Part shown: piece after piece, positions 6,770-16,504 of the stretch | How the letters are laid out: each line of letters starts with the position of its first letter | How positions within the stretch are numbered: position 1 is the stretch's first letter | NCBI RefSeq assembly: GCF_002979915.1 | Contig: NZ_PCQA01000005.1 | Coordinates: forward strand, 62,001 to 126,000 | Reading direction: 5' to 3' | DNA length: 64,000 nucleotides | Source of the DNA: Arthrobacter sp. MYb213 | GTDB lineage: Bacteria; Actinomycetota; Actinomycetes; Actinomycetales; Micrococcaceae | Program-made: the position numbers and the translations under genes | Notes under the pieces: generated by a model | Database searches by the model: none | What the model saw: the letters and a program-made list of their open reading frames with translations, nothing else | What the model was told of the DNA's origin: nothing

Positions 6770-9256
6770 ATGCTTCAGGTAGCTTTAGCCAACATCAAAA
6801 CTTATGCTCGGCGATATATCGCTGTGCTTCTCGCCGTCGCCATTGGTACCGCCTTCCTCGGCGCTACGCTCGCGGTAGATTCTTCCACTCGCGCAACACT
6901 TAAAAACAGCGTTGGCGACGCCTACAAAAACGCCGATTTAGTCGCCTCCATCGATTGGGAATTGACTCCTGCGGACGCTGAGACGACCAGCCTGACCATG
7001 GACGTGATTCGTGAGGTTCGTAAACTTCCGGATACCTCCGGGGTCTACGGCAACGGCTTCTTCGGCGCGGACCTCCATACCGGAGAAAACAGCTACAGCG
7101 TGATGATGCAGCCGATCTCTGCCGATCAAAAACTTTCTGGTATGACGATGCTTGAAGGCCGCGCTCCGCTGGGAGCGGAGGAAGTAGTTGTCGACGAGAA
7201 ACATGCAGAACAAATGGGTGTCTCGATATCCGATACCGTTGCGGTCAACGCGATGGACGAGTCGAACAAGACGCGTGAACTGAAGGTGGTCGGGATCGTT
7301 GAGACCACCACCGACCCAATGTTTTCTTCCTATGCGCAACTAGCCATGGAGGAAAGCGCCTGGGAGCGACTAGCAGGCAAAGACTTTGGAATGAACCTGC
7401 TGATGATCGATTCAAAGGGGGACATCGCTCAGACGAAATCTACTATCGCACAGTATTTTAGTGACAAGGGCATGGCTGACGTGGTGGTCAATACCGCCGA
7501 CGAGCAGGTGCTCAAAGATGTGGCGAGTATGACCGGTGGAACCGATCAGCTGACCATCATCCTTCTAGTCTTTGCTTTGGTGGCCTTGGTGGTCACCGGC
7601 CTAGTCGTCATGAATACATTCTCGGTAGTTATCGCTCAGCGCACCCGGGAGCTGGCACTGCTTCGTACTCTCGGCGCCAAACGTGCACAGATTCGAAAGT
7701 CGGTACTGATCGAGGCATTGCTGATCGGCATCATTGCTTCGGTAATCGGCATGGCGATGGCCATTGCTCTCATGGCTGGGTTGATCCAGCTATTGCGCAG
7801 CTTCGTGCCGGAAATGTCCTACGCTACTTTAGCCTTAGATGCACGCGGTATTATCGTTCCGCTCGTCGTCGCAATACTCATGACGGTGCTGGCAGCATGG
7901 GTTCCTGCGCGCCGCGCTATGGGTCTGGCGCCGCTCGCGGCCTTGCGGCCATTCGATGCGGCAAGCGTGAAGAACCGAGCGGGTCTAGTTCGAATAATCT
8001 TAGGGGCGTTGCTTACTTTGGCCGGGGCAGCACTATTGGGCTTCGGCGCCTACCAAGGCGACCTGCTCATCGCTTTTGCCGGTGGACTGCTTTCCTTCCC
8101 AGGCATCCTCATGCTGGCCTCACTGTTTGTCCCTGCCACGGTCTTCGGCGTGGGCAAGCTATTAGCTGGGCGTTCGGTAGCCGGAAGGCTAGCTTCGCTT
8201 AACGCAGTTCGAAACCCTGGAAGAACCACCGCGACTGCCACTGCACTGTTGATCGGAGTCACCCTGGTGTCGATGATTATGGTCGGCGGACAGAGTGCAA
8301 AAGCCACGCTCAACGGCAGCATTAGCGGTGAATACCCTATTGATTTGCAAGTACAGCAAGACACAAAAAACAGTGATGAGTTGGCAGCTAAGCTCAGCAG
8401 CGTCGAGGGCATTGAACACGCAGCTGCTTACCAAATGCGCACGGTCAATATCGATTTCCTCAACGGTTCGACGAGCGAAGAATACGCAATGATCGTTGAT
8501 CCGCAGTCGTACTCAGCGGTGGTGCTTGATCAAAAGATCGTTCCGAAGGACGGCGAACTGCTGTCCACCTGGTGGCAGAACGAATCAAAATTTGCCAAAG
8601 TGAACGGCAACGAAGTGAAACTGAAAACTACCTCGGCCAGTTTCGTTGAAAATACCTTGACGGCAGCAACAGCAAAAAATCTGGGAATTTCAGACAAAGA
8701 CGGAATGTCTGGAGTGGCGATTAAGGTAGATCCATCGCTGTCCAACACGGAAATTAGTACGCTGGTGGAAACCATTGCCGACGTCGCTAATGTCGAGAAC
8801 TCTCGGGTCAGCGGCGGCGTCATGGAAAAGTTCATGTTCTCTCAGGTTATCGATGTATTGCTGATGATTGTTTCGGGGCTTCTGGCGGTAGCCGTACTTA
8901 TCGCGTTGATTGGCGTAGCCAACACGCTGAGCCTTTCGGTACTCGAACGAACACGAGAGAACGCACTCCTTCGGGCACTGGGTCTGAAAAAGAAGCAGCT
9001 GCGTTCCATGCTTGCTACTGAGGCAGTACTCATCGGTGGAGTTGCTGCATTATTGGGATTGATCTTAGGCGCCATCTACGGCCTACTCGGTGCACACTCA
9101 GCGCTATCCAGTTTGGGAAGCATGCAGTATGAAATTCCGTGGGCTCAGCTGGCAGCAGTTCTAGCTGTGAGCTTGGTTGCGGCGTTACTTGCCTCGATTA
9201 CCCCAGGGCGTCGAGCGGCGAAACTTTCCCCAGTAGAGGGGCTCGCCACCGAATAA
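6770..9256 (+). CDS. FtsX/MacB-type ABC transporter permease, double FtsX domain
   Basis: 828 residues: N-terminal membrane segment, large extracytoplasmic region, FtsX block of three helices around residues 260-390 (LALLRTLGAKRAQIRKSV), a central pair of helices, a second extracytoplasmic region (about 520-700) and a second FtsX block (NALLRALGLKKKQLRSML) at the C-terminus. This is the long actinobacterial exporter type that works with the preceding ATPase, in antibiotic or lipid export or envelope stress. The substrate is not indicated by the sequence; there is no two-component system beside it. Confidence 0.9.
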   Translation: MLQVALANIKTYARRYIAVLLAVAIGTAFLGATLAVDSSTRATLKNSVGDAYKNADLVASIDWELTPADAETTSLTMDVIREVRKLPDTSGVYGNGFFGADLHTGENSYSVMMQPISADQKLSGMTMLEGRAPLGAEEVVVDEKHAEQMGVSISDTVAVNAMDESNKTRELKVVGIVETTTDPMFSSYAQLAMEESAWERLAGKDFGMNLLMIDSKGDIAQTKSTIAQYFSDKGMADVVVNTADEQVLKDVASMTGGTDQLTIILLVFALVALVVTGLVVMNTFSVVIAQRTRELALLRTLGAKRAQIRKSVLIEALLIGIIASVIGMAMAIALMAGLIQLLRSFVPEMSYATLALDARGIIVPLVVAILMTVLAAWVPARRAMGLAPLAALRPFDAASVKNRAGLVRIILGALLTLAGAALLGFGAYQGDLLIAFAGGLLSFPGILMLASLFVPATVFGVGKLLAGRSVAGRLASLNAVRNPGRTTATATALLIGVTLVSMIMVGGQSAKATLNGSISGEYPIDLQVQQDTKNSDELAAKLSSVEGIEHAAAYQMRTVNIDFLNGSTSEEYAMIVDPQSYSAVVLDQKIVPKDGELLSTWWQNESKFAKVNGNEVKLKTTSASFVENTLTAATAKNLGISDKDGMSGVAIKVDPSLSNTEISTLVETIADVANVENSRVSGGVMEKFMFSQVIDVLLMIVSGLLAVAVLIALIGVANTLSLSVLERTRENALLRALGLKKKQLRSMLATEAVLIGGVAALLGLILGAIYGLLGAHSALSSLGSMQYEIPWAQLAAVLAVSLVAALLASITPGRRAAKLSPVEGLATE

Positions 9257-9273
9257 TAAATGTTCACCATCGG

Positions 9274-9308
9274 GGGCCGGATGAGTTGCAATGCAACTCG
9301 TTCGGCCC
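9274..9308 (+). terminator. strong hairpin after the ABC exporter
   Basis: GGGCCGGATGAGTTGC (9274-9289) folds on GCAACTCGTTCGGCCC (9293-9308), 16 pairs with two G-U pairs and a three-base loop. There is no U-tract after it, so it is either a weak or factor-assisted terminator or a 3'-end stabilising stem for the exporter mRNA. Confidence 0.55.
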
Positions 9309-9457
9309 TCTGTCGATGGATAAGACTATTCGTGCAAACCGGTTACCATCACGGTGGAATAGTTCGAGGTTCGACTGGATGCAACTGATGATCTAGACCT
9401 CCGGGTTTCTCTGACTTCAAAGCGCCCAGGAGAGCATCAGACGTCGTCAGAGAAGAC

Positions 9458-9494
9458 AAAGGAAGGCAACGCAAATAATGCGTTGCCTTCCTTT
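9458..9494 (-). terminator. terminator of the jetABC operon
   Basis: AAAGGAAGGCAACGCA (9458-9473) and TGCGTTGCCTTCCTTT (9479-9494) form a perfect 16-bp stem around AATAA, ten bases past the jetC stop. On the - strand it is followed by a T-rich run. Its position shows that the condensin operon ends here, with no fourth gene. Confidence 0.85.
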
Positions 9495-9504
9495 GCGCCT
9501 CAGA

Positions 9505-12500
9505 CTAATTACGTAAGGTAATACTTGTCGCCATGGCGGGGGACCGTCCGGTGGTGACAAAACCCGAGATGTTAGAACCTGGATGCTTGATGATGTCGGT
9601 GATAGAACCCAGATGACGGCTCAAATCAATCTTGTCCTCTGGTGCCGCAAGCACCAGATGAAAACCGAATTCTTGCAAGGCTCGTATGCCGGCCGCGGCA
9701 TATTCCGAGTTCGCCTGAATGAAGGCCTCATCAATCATTACCGTGCCGTAGGAAGTGAAACCAGCCGAGGCGAACCCCAACTGATAAGCCAGGGCAGCGC
9801 CCATAATGAAGGAAGTAAAGCGTTGCCCCTCGCCACCGGAAAGAGTGCCCGGTTCCAACCCTGTTTCGATTTCACCGTTCGGTTTGTGCTCGTTACAGCT
9901 AATCACCACATGTTGGCGAACGTCTAAGACTGTTGAACGCCATGCATTGAGTCCAGGGTCGCTCAGCGCGGAAACCAAAGATTCAAGAGCTTGGTAGGAC
10001 TTCGCCAACGTGCTTTCTTCCTTCGTCGTGTAAGCATCATAGAGAGCCGCCTTCAATTCCTTACGGAACGTCCCTGCCTCGACAGGAATGGAGTTTTCAA
10101 CCTCCAGACGCAGAATAGAACCGTGTTCGAAGGTGACGTCAGCAAGAATCTGATTCAACGGCTTGATACGCTCAGAAATCATCCGACGTTCCTCATCGAG
10201 CAACTGCAATAAATCGCTGAAACGTTCATAGGAACGATTCGCAAAGTATTCGCGGAACTGTGCCTCGTGGTGCGGTAACCCGTCCGCGACAATCTGCCCA
10301 TGCAGGCTGGCGTAGTGTTCCGCCGCCTCCGGGCTCGTACCGTGTGTTTGAGCATGTGAAGTCCCAAATTCACGGGCAAACCGTTTAAAGGTTTCGCTCA
10401 ATGCCCCGGCAACTTCATGACGCTGCGAGCTAAGGTCATTGAGCTGGCCGCCGAGCTGGATCTTGACCTCAGCGAAGGCTTCTGCGATGGCGTCTGCTGC
10501 TGGGCATTCACCTGCGGCAACTTGGCGCAGAATCGGGCCAAGGATTGCATGTTCGCGTAAGTGGCTAGGCACTGACTGGACCCAGTCACCGGTCGCTTCT
10601 GCGACATCAATTGAGGCGAGTAAGTGCTTGGCTCGGTCTATCTGAAGTTCCAAATCGCCCACCCGCGCACGGGCCAAAGCGAGATCGCCAACTAACTGAT
10701 CCGACGTCGCCTTGGCACTTTCAATCTGTTGCCGGATCTTTGAAGAATCTCCTGAAAGTACTAGCGCATCACCGAGCTTCTGCTCGCTGCGGCGCAGTGC
10801 TTCTAAGGCCGGTGAAGCATCGAGCTGGGCGAAATTACGCTCGTCCGCCACGATAGCTGCCAAACTCTGGGACTTAGCGAGCACCTTATTTTTCGCCGCG
10901 GTCCGTTCATCCGCAGACTGCTGAGCCTTCTGGATTTTCTCCCGAAGGAAGACAGCTTTATTTTGGAGTTCTAAGATTTTGGATTCGTTAGTGAAACCGA
11001 GCAAGTAGTCCGAAGCCGGGAGATTGCGGGTATCTCGTTCAAAGCTACCTGTGCCGGTTTTTATCGTTCCTGCAGGAGTGATGGCTTTGGGATGGACATG
11101 CATTGCTGCATCATTCTTAACACAAACCAACGGGTAATCGGCGGTGATCTTGGCACGCAACCACCTACCGGCTTCACCGGAAGCAAAATCGAGCTTAGCT
11201 ACTAGATCAGCTGGTCCAGCTTCGGTTTGCCGAGGCTGGACGGAAATATCAGCCCAACGAACTCGCCCCAACCCATCGAGCTCATCAATGGCGTGCGTGA
11301 CTTGGTTCAGGAATTCGCCGGGAACTAAAATCGTCCGGGCCAACGACTGTAAGGCCTTTTCCGCAGCCAATCTCCAAATGGTGGAATCTGCCGCTACATC
11401 CATCAATTCGCCAGCGAACGGTAGCTGGTCTTCGCTCAGCGAACAGGCCGAAGCGATCGCGCGGCGGGCTGCCACCGAGCGATCATCGATGTTGGTGCCA
11501 CGACGTTGATAGGAACGAATTTGTTCGTCTAGGGTCTCTGCTCGTTTACGCAGCGACATCAGCGAAGCCATAGCCTCGTATTCGACGGTTTGCGCGTCTT
11601 TGGTGATGGAGGCAAGCTGTTGCATGGTCCGAGTCGCGTTGGCGCGTAGGTCATCAAGTCCGGTGGCGCTGAATTCCAAATTCAGGCCTGCTTCAGCCAC
11701 CTGCTCTTGAAGTGCGCGTAATGCAGACTCTTTCTCTGACAGCGCTTTACGGGCTGAATCGGCTTCGCGTTCCAAAAGCATGAGTGAGGCAGAACCAGTG
11801 GAGTCATGAGCAGCTTCAAGGGATCGCAGCTGGCCTTCGGTCTGGCTCTTTCGCTCCACGAGGTCTTGTTCTTGGTCCTTGAGCTGCGCCAATTCTTCCT
11901 GATGGCGCGACATATCGTTGCGCAATAGGTGGTGACGAACCTTAGTTTCAAGTTCCTGAATGTCATTGTGGAGCAGCTGCTCGGTTGCGCCAATACGCTC
12001 GGCCAAGGTGCGATAAGCCTTGTCCTGTGCTGGAACCTGCGCCAAGACATCGCGTTGTGCGCGTGCCGTATCCAACTGGCGGTAGATGCCGCGCAGGTGC
12101 GCGAAGTCTTCGACCGCTGCTGCAGCCGCTTTTAATGTGGTGGGTTCTTCTAATACTTCATGGCGGAAGAACTGGTTAACGCCTTTGGCCAAGCCCTTAC
12201 CATTTTGCAAGGTCCGTAGTAGGGCAAAAGCCTTATCACTTTCAACGCCAAGACGACGGCGCACACGTTCGATAAAAGCCTTATGAGTGTCAAAGGCTTC
12301 GGTAGGTTCTAAAGCTTTAGATAACGAGGAGACGGTAAAACGTCGAGGACCGTGGTGTTCCAGTTCCGCAATATCTAGCGAGGACTCGGAAAGCAGGTAA
12401 TGCTTGGACACCTGGTTTTCTAGACCAGCGTCAGGTAGATCGAAGACGGCACCAAGGCTCACGGTATTGCCTAACCCGTCCTCGTAACCCAACAAGATCG

Positions 12501-12837
12501 CGCTCCACGTGGCGCCGGGGCGTTGATAAACGGTACCCGAGCTGGTTTTGAACTTGCGTCCACGCATATAGGAGAAAGTTGTTCGACGGTCAGCACGCGC
12601 TGTCGCGTCGTTGGCTGACTCGTTGAGTTTTGGGGTTGCAAAAAATACGTGCCCCATGGCGTCAAACAAGGTGGATTTACCCACGCCTGGATGACCGGTC
12701 ACCAGAGTTCCGGCTCTGTCGATGGCCAAATCGTGTAGGCCGTGAAAAGTGCCCCAGTTGACGATTTGAATCCGCGATAGTCGATGCTGTCCGGGATTAG
12801 TCGCTCCACCGAGCGGGAGCGTCATTTCAATACTCAT
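9505..12837 (-). CDS. jetC: JetC/MksB-type SMC ATPase of a Wadjet-like condensin
   Basis: 1110 residues built like MukB/JetC: opening RLSRIQIVNWGTFHGLHDLAID, Walker A GHPGVGKST at 48-56, long coiled coils broken by a hinge near 450-620, ABC signature LSGGEGQRF at about 999, and Walker B MIDEAF at about 1035. In Wadjet (JetABCD) this motor extrudes DNA loops and feeds plasmid DNA to the JetD nuclease; related MksB proteins act in chromosome organisation. Gene order and spacing (three bases after jetB) match Wadjet operons. A JetD gene would be expected next but a terminator is found instead. Confidence 0.88.
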   Translation of the reverse strand: MSIEMTLPLGGATNPGQHRLSRIQIVNWGTFHGLHDLAIDRAGTLVTGHPGVGKSTLFDAMGHVFFATPKLNESANDATARADRRTTFSYMRGRKFKTSSGTVYQRPGATWSAILLGYEDGLGNTVSLGAVFDLPDAGLENQVSKHYLLSESSLDIAELEHHGPRRFTVSSLSKALEPTEAFDTHKAFIERVRRRLGVESDKAFALLRTLQNGKGLAKGVNQFFRHEVLEEPTTLKAAAAAVEDFAHLRGIYRQLDTARAQRDVLAQVPAQDKAYRTLAERIGATEQLLHNDIQELETKVRHHLLRNDMSRHQEELAQLKDQEQDLVERKSQTEGQLRSLEAAHDSTGSASLMLLEREADSARKALSEKESALRALQEQVAEAGLNLEFSATGLDDLRANATRTMQQLASITKDAQTVEYEAMASLMSLRKRAETLDEQIRSYQRRGTNIDDRSVAARRAIASACSLSEDQLPFAGELMDVAADSTIWRLAAEKALQSLARTILVPGEFLNQVTHAIDELDGLGRVRWADISVQPRQTEAGPADLVAKLDFASGEAGRWLRAKITADYPLVCVKNDAAMHVHPKAITPAGTIKTGTGSFERDTRNLPASDYLLGFTNESKILELQNKAVFLREKIQKAQQSADERTAAKNKVLAKSQSLAAIVADERNFAQLDASPALEALRRSEQKLGDALVLSGDSSKIRQQIESAKATSDQLVGDLALARARVGDLELQIDRAKHLLASIDVAEATGDWVQSVPSHLREHAILGPILRQVAAGECPAADAIAEAFAEVKIQLGGQLNDLSSQRHEVAGALSETFKRFAREFGTSHAQTHGTSPEAAEHYASLHGQIVADGLPHHEAQFREYFANRSYERFSDLLQLLDEERRMISERIKPLNQILADVTFEHGSILRLEVENSIPVEAGTFRKELKAALYDAYTTKEESTLAKSYQALESLVSALSDPGLNAWRSTVLDVRQHVVISCNEHKPNGEIETGLEPGTLSGGEGQRFTSFIMGAALAYQLGFASAGFTSYGTVMIDEAFIQANSEYAAAGIRALQEFGFHLVLAAPEDKIDLSRHLGSITDIIKHPGSNISGFVTTGRSPAMATSITLRN

Positions 12838-12840
12838 GGA

Positions 12841-13527
12841 TTACTCCTGCATCAGTTCGGTCGAGTCTAAGGACAGCTCATCTGAGCCCTCAGATAACAG
12901 ATTTAGCGTCGATTCATTGGCATCAATAGCTGCAATGTATCGGGGAATATCTTCGATCCGTGTAATAGGAAGTGCCATTGCTAACGCAGGGGAAATGCGA
13001 AATTCGTCAGCCAGTTCGGTGCCGGTCAACAGACGTAAAGCGCTAAGGCGAGCTATCGCGGCATCGCAAGATTCAGCAAACCGCTTATCATCACGGTCTG
13101 AGGCGCTTCGGTGCTCGGTCAAAATTTCATGCATTGCATTGCGGGAAAGGACTGCGTCGCTGCCGGTACCCGAATGCTGTTCCAATAGCAGCCGAAGACG
13201 CAGTGCCAGCAGTGTTTCATCTCGTTTGAGCGCGCGACGTGGGGCGATCGGGGTGGTATGCACCTGATCGACCTGGGCAGGGGTAAGCATCGCGATTTTT
13301 CGATCCGTATCCAAAGTGACGCAGAGGAAAATTTCCGAAACATAGGCACTGACGACCTGTTGCTGGTCCAGTAACAACTGCCAGGCAGCCGGATCGACTG
13401 ACCCATCCAGATACGGGCCACGCAATAGACGCACTAGCAACTGACGTAACTCTAAGGAGAAATTCCCGAGATCCCCGTCGAAGAGCGGATCGGTGATGGG
13501 TGCAGCGTACGAGCTGGTGCTGGTCAT
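12841..13527 (-). CDS. jetB: JetB/MksE-type condensin subunit (DUF4194)
   Basis: 228 residues, the usual length for the MukE-like KITE subunit. Typical traits: FSLELRQLLVRLLRGPYLDG near the N-terminus, WQLLLDQQQVVSAYVSEIFL, LALRLRLLLEQH and a C-terminal winged-helix part. The start codon overlaps the jetA stop by four bases and the stop lies three bases before jetC, showing a tightly coupled operon. It should bridge the kleisin JetA and the SMC JetC. Confidence 0.85.
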   Translation of the reverse strand: MTSTSSYAAPITDPLFDGDLGNFSLELRQLLVRLLRGPYLDGSVDPAAWQLLLDQQQVVSAYVSEIFLCVTLDTDRKIAMLTPAQVDQVHTTPIAPRRALKRDETLLALRLRLLLEQHSGTGSDAVLSRNAMHEILTEHRSASDRDDKRFAESCDAAIARLSALRLLTGTELADEFRISPALAMALPITRIEDIPRYIAAIDANESTLNLLSEGSDELSLDSTELMQE

Positions 13528-14984
13528 AGCGGCTCCTTGGTGAAGGTCAGGGCGGGAAGAATAGCGGTGCGTTCAGAACCATCAACCTGTCTGAAGGCGA
13601 GTGTCATCGTTTGCGTTTCACTCATTGATTCGCCATTTGTACGGCCAATCTCAATCAGGGCTCGCACAGTATTCAAATGGCGATGCGTCTCAGGCAGAAC
13701 GTGGAACAACGTATCTAGTGGTACTTGTTCGTGCGGGCTAGCATCGAGTTGTTCGGTGACCGCTTCACGCAGGAATGACATATCTGCTTCAGGGGTGGCC
13801 GGGGTGCGTACGATATCGGAGACGCTGTATTGAGGTGCTGCAGCCAATGGCGGCGGCGCCACATGCTCGGAGGGATCAAATATTCCGAGTCCCGCGAGGG
13901 TCATGAATTGTGGAGCGAATAACTCCAGCGGGGCCAAACCACTTCGCGGTTTGAGCGTCACGGACTTCATGATTGCAGTCTCCGCGTTACGTACCGCGTG
14001 GCGTAGTAATTGTGCCTGTTGGTAATCCTCTGATTGCACGAAGGCATGCAAAGATTCGGAGAGTTTGCCGTAGGAGGTATGAACTTCGGCCGCTTGACGA
14101 CGCAGTTCACGCAACAAATTAGTGAGAATCTGACGTTCCGGGGTGTCGAGGTCGTCAACAAAGTCGCGCTCAAGCACTTCGGAAAGCGCGGCACGGAACC
14201 GTTGCTGTGCATCCGGAGAATTAAGGAACTCGGTGAATCCGCGGAAAGTTTCGCCTTCGGAAGTAGAGCGAAGTTGCCGGTCGGCTTCCAGCACCTGACC
14301 GATGGCTACCCCCTTAGCGGTGGACGCATCCAAGATATCTTCACGTAAGGAGTAGAGCATCTCTTGGACACCGTCGCGCATACGACGGAAATCCGCCGGA
14401 AGGCTAGAAGCCAAATCAAGGACAGATCGTGTAGCCGAAAGGGCGGTGGCCCGAGACAACACCGCCGGGTCATCCCCGGTGCGCAACTCATCAATTTGTG
14501 CTTGTCGTAGGGCAATTTGCGATTCTAAAGCTCGGATTCGTGCTTGTGGATCTGGATCTGTTTCGTGTGCCAAGGATTCTAGCGACGACAACAACGTGTT
14601 CAGTCGCGAGGAGTTCAAATGTGAATCATCGGTAGAAAAGTCCGCCAAGAAGCGCAATGTTCTTAACGTCTGGGCACTTGGCTCATACACAAAACGCCCG
14701 TCAATCAAGGGTCGAGTCAAGATACCTTGTTTAACCCATGACTCCGCGAAATCTTGCGCAGAGTAGGTCTGTGGGATCTGCTCATCACTAGTACGAGCTA
14801 ATTTCAAAAACGAGTCCAACGAAGCATGGAAAAGTTCCATAGCGACACGTGGCTTGTCTGCAGTAAATTCCGAGCGAACAAAGGCCACGGCCCAAGGCTG
14901 CGCGGTGAGAAGCCGATATGATGCCGAACTCTTGAACTGCTGGGACTGAAGCCACAAGCTATTCGCGCGATGCGAGGGCTGCAT
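13524..14984 (-). CDS. jetA: JetA/MksF-type kleisin of a Wadjet-like condensin (DUF3375)
   Basis: Matches the DUF3375 family: N-terminal region ANSLWLQSQQFKSSASYRLL, middle coiled segment SSLESLAHETDPDPQARIRALESQIALRQAQIDEL, then DDLDTPERQILTNLLRELRRQAAEVH. I chose the ATG at 14984 (MQPSHRANS) because AAGG stands eight bases before it; in-frame ATGs at 14990 and 15047 would add 2 and 21 residues that do not resemble the family. It is the kleisin that ties JetB to JetC. First gene of the three-gene operon. Confidence 0.85.
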   Translation of the reverse strand: MQPSHRANSLWLQSQQFKSSASYRLLTAQPWAVAFVRSEFTADKPRVAMELFHASLDSFLKLARTSDEQIPQTYSAQDFAESWVKQGILTRPLIDGRFVYEPSAQTLRTLRFLADFSTDDSHLNSSRLNTLLSSLESLAHETDPDPQARIRALESQIALRQAQIDELRTGDDPAVLSRATALSATRSVLDLASSLPADFRRMRDGVQEMLYSLREDILDASTAKGVAIGQVLEADRQLRSTSEGETFRGFTEFLNSPDAQQRFRAALSEVLERDFVDDLDTPERQILTNLLRELRRQAAEVHTSYGKLSESLHAFVQSEDYQQAQLLRHAVRNAETAIMKSVTLKPRSGLAPLELFAPQFMTLAGLGIFDPSEHVAPPPLAAAPQYSVSDIVRTPATPEADMSFLREAVTEQLDASPHEQVPLDTLFHVLPETHRHLNTVRALIEIGRTNGESMSETQTMTLAFRQVDGSERTAILPALTFTKEPL

Positions 14985-15207
14985 GTACATCCTTGATCTT
15001 TCGACGCCTAACCAACTAATTCTAAGCCATTGAGCGTGAAGGTTCATGTGAGAATTTCTGCATCAAAAATGTAATCAAGTTGTTGCGCTAGGACTCACGT
15101 CACAGGGTTCAATGCTTTGAGAAGTGTGTGTAAGGTCGAAAACAAGGTGATGGCATGTATAAATCGTAGATCCACGGGGATCGCCGCCGTCAGGGAAGGG
15201 GCGCACA

Positions 15208-16473
15208 GTGAAGCTCATCAAGTTCGTGGTAGTAGCTGCAACCATCTTGGCTTTAGTCGGTTGTAGTGACCAAAGCGACCCCGAAGTTTCAGCGAGCAGT
15301 GCGTCTCAGGAGGCAGAAGCCTCACAGAAGGCCGACGCGGAAGCGAAGCGCGAACAAAGCATTTTGGCGCAGATCAATAAGCTGGCAGACGGTTATGACT
15401 ATGACAAGGCGATCAAGCTTGCCAAAGACGACCCAAGCAAAAAACTCAACGAGCTTGTGCGCGGTTTAGAAACCGAAAAGAAGGACGCTCAGGCGTGGGA
15501 ACATCCGGATCAAATCCCGCATTTGTTTTTCCACTCATTAGTGGTTGATCCAAAGCGCGCCTTTGACGAGGAGAGCACGGCTCAGGGCTATGAAGATTAC
15601 ATGGTGACGCAAAAAGAGTTCGAAGCCATCATTGACGAGCTTTACCGCCGTGACTTTGTTCTGGTGAATCCGGCTGATTTTGCGGGCCTGGATAAGCAGA
15701 AGAACATGAGTTACCGAAAGATCATGCTTCCGGAAGGGAAGAAGCCCATCGTCCTATCGCTCGATGATTTGAGCTACTACGAATATATGCAGGGCGATGG
15801 ATTCGCAGACCGGCTGATCTTCGACAAAAAGGGCAAAGTCCGTAACGAATATGTAGATGCTTCCGGGAAGAAGCACGTTGGTGCCTACGACATGACCACG
15901 ATCCTAGATGACTTCGTTACTGGTCATCCAGACTTTTCTTATCGCGATGCTCGCGGAATTATCGCTATGACTGGATACAACGGAGTTTTCGGTTACCGTA
16001 CTTCGCCAAGCCAGTATCCTGATAACAAAAATCTCAAAGAGGATCGTGAAACTGCAACTAAGATCGCCGACGCAATGAAAAAAGAAGGCTGGGTGTTTGC
16101 CTCACATTCGTGGGGACACATTGCGACGGGCACAGTTGACCTCGGACGTTTCAAACGGGACATGAAGCTGTGGAAAGACGAAGTCGAACCGATCATCGGC
16201 AAGACAGACCAGTTCATTTACCCCTTCGGATCAGATATTGCGCGTACCGGATCTTATTCAGGGACTAAATATGAGTTGCTGAAAGAAGAAGGATTCAAAT
16301 ATTTCTACGGAGTTGATGGGACCATTACTGCTTGGATGCAACAACGCGATAACTATCAGCGACAAATGCGAATCAACATTGATGGCTTGCAGTTCGCCAA
16401 AGAACAACGTGGAGACCGCCCGGTGTTGGATAGCTTCTTCGACGTTGAAAAAGTGATCGACCCAGCACGTTAG
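15208..16473 (+). CDS. polysaccharide deacetylase lipoprotein
   Basis: 421 residues from a GTG start with AGGGAAGGGG upstream. Signal peptide with lipobox ALVGC (Cys19), then an acidic/Ala linker and an alpha-helical spacer to about residue 95. The NodB domain shows SLDDL (metal-binding Asp pair), SHSWGH (the HxxxH zinc pair) and FIYPFGSD. It is therefore a membrane-anchored, zinc-dependent carbohydrate esterase of family 4, acting outside the cell on peptidoglycan or another N-acetylated glycan. The gap to the divergent jetA (15 kb) holds the promoters of both. Confidence 0.87.
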   Translation: MKLIKFVVVAATILALVGCSDQSDPEVSASSASQEAEASQKADAEAKREQSILAQINKLADGYDYDKAIKLAKDDPSKKLNELVRGLETEKKDAQAWEHPDQIPHLFFHSLVVDPKRAFDEESTAQGYEDYMVTQKEFEAIIDELYRRDFVLVNPADFAGLDKQKNMSYRKIMLPEGKKPIVLSLDDLSYYEYMQGDGFADRLIFDKKGKVRNEYVDASGKKHVGAYDMTTILDDFVTGHPDFSYRDARGIIAMTGYNGVFGYRTSPSQYPDNKNLKEDRETATKIADAMKKEGWVFASHSWGHIATGTVDLGRFKRDMKLWKDEVEPIIGKTDQFIYPFGSDIARTGSYSGTKYELLKEEGFKYFYGVDGTITAWMQQRDNYQRQMRINIDGLQFAKEQRGDRPVLDSFFDVEKVIDPAR

Positions 16474-16504
16474 GCAGTGAGCCGGGCCGATCCGTGGTGT
16501 AGTG

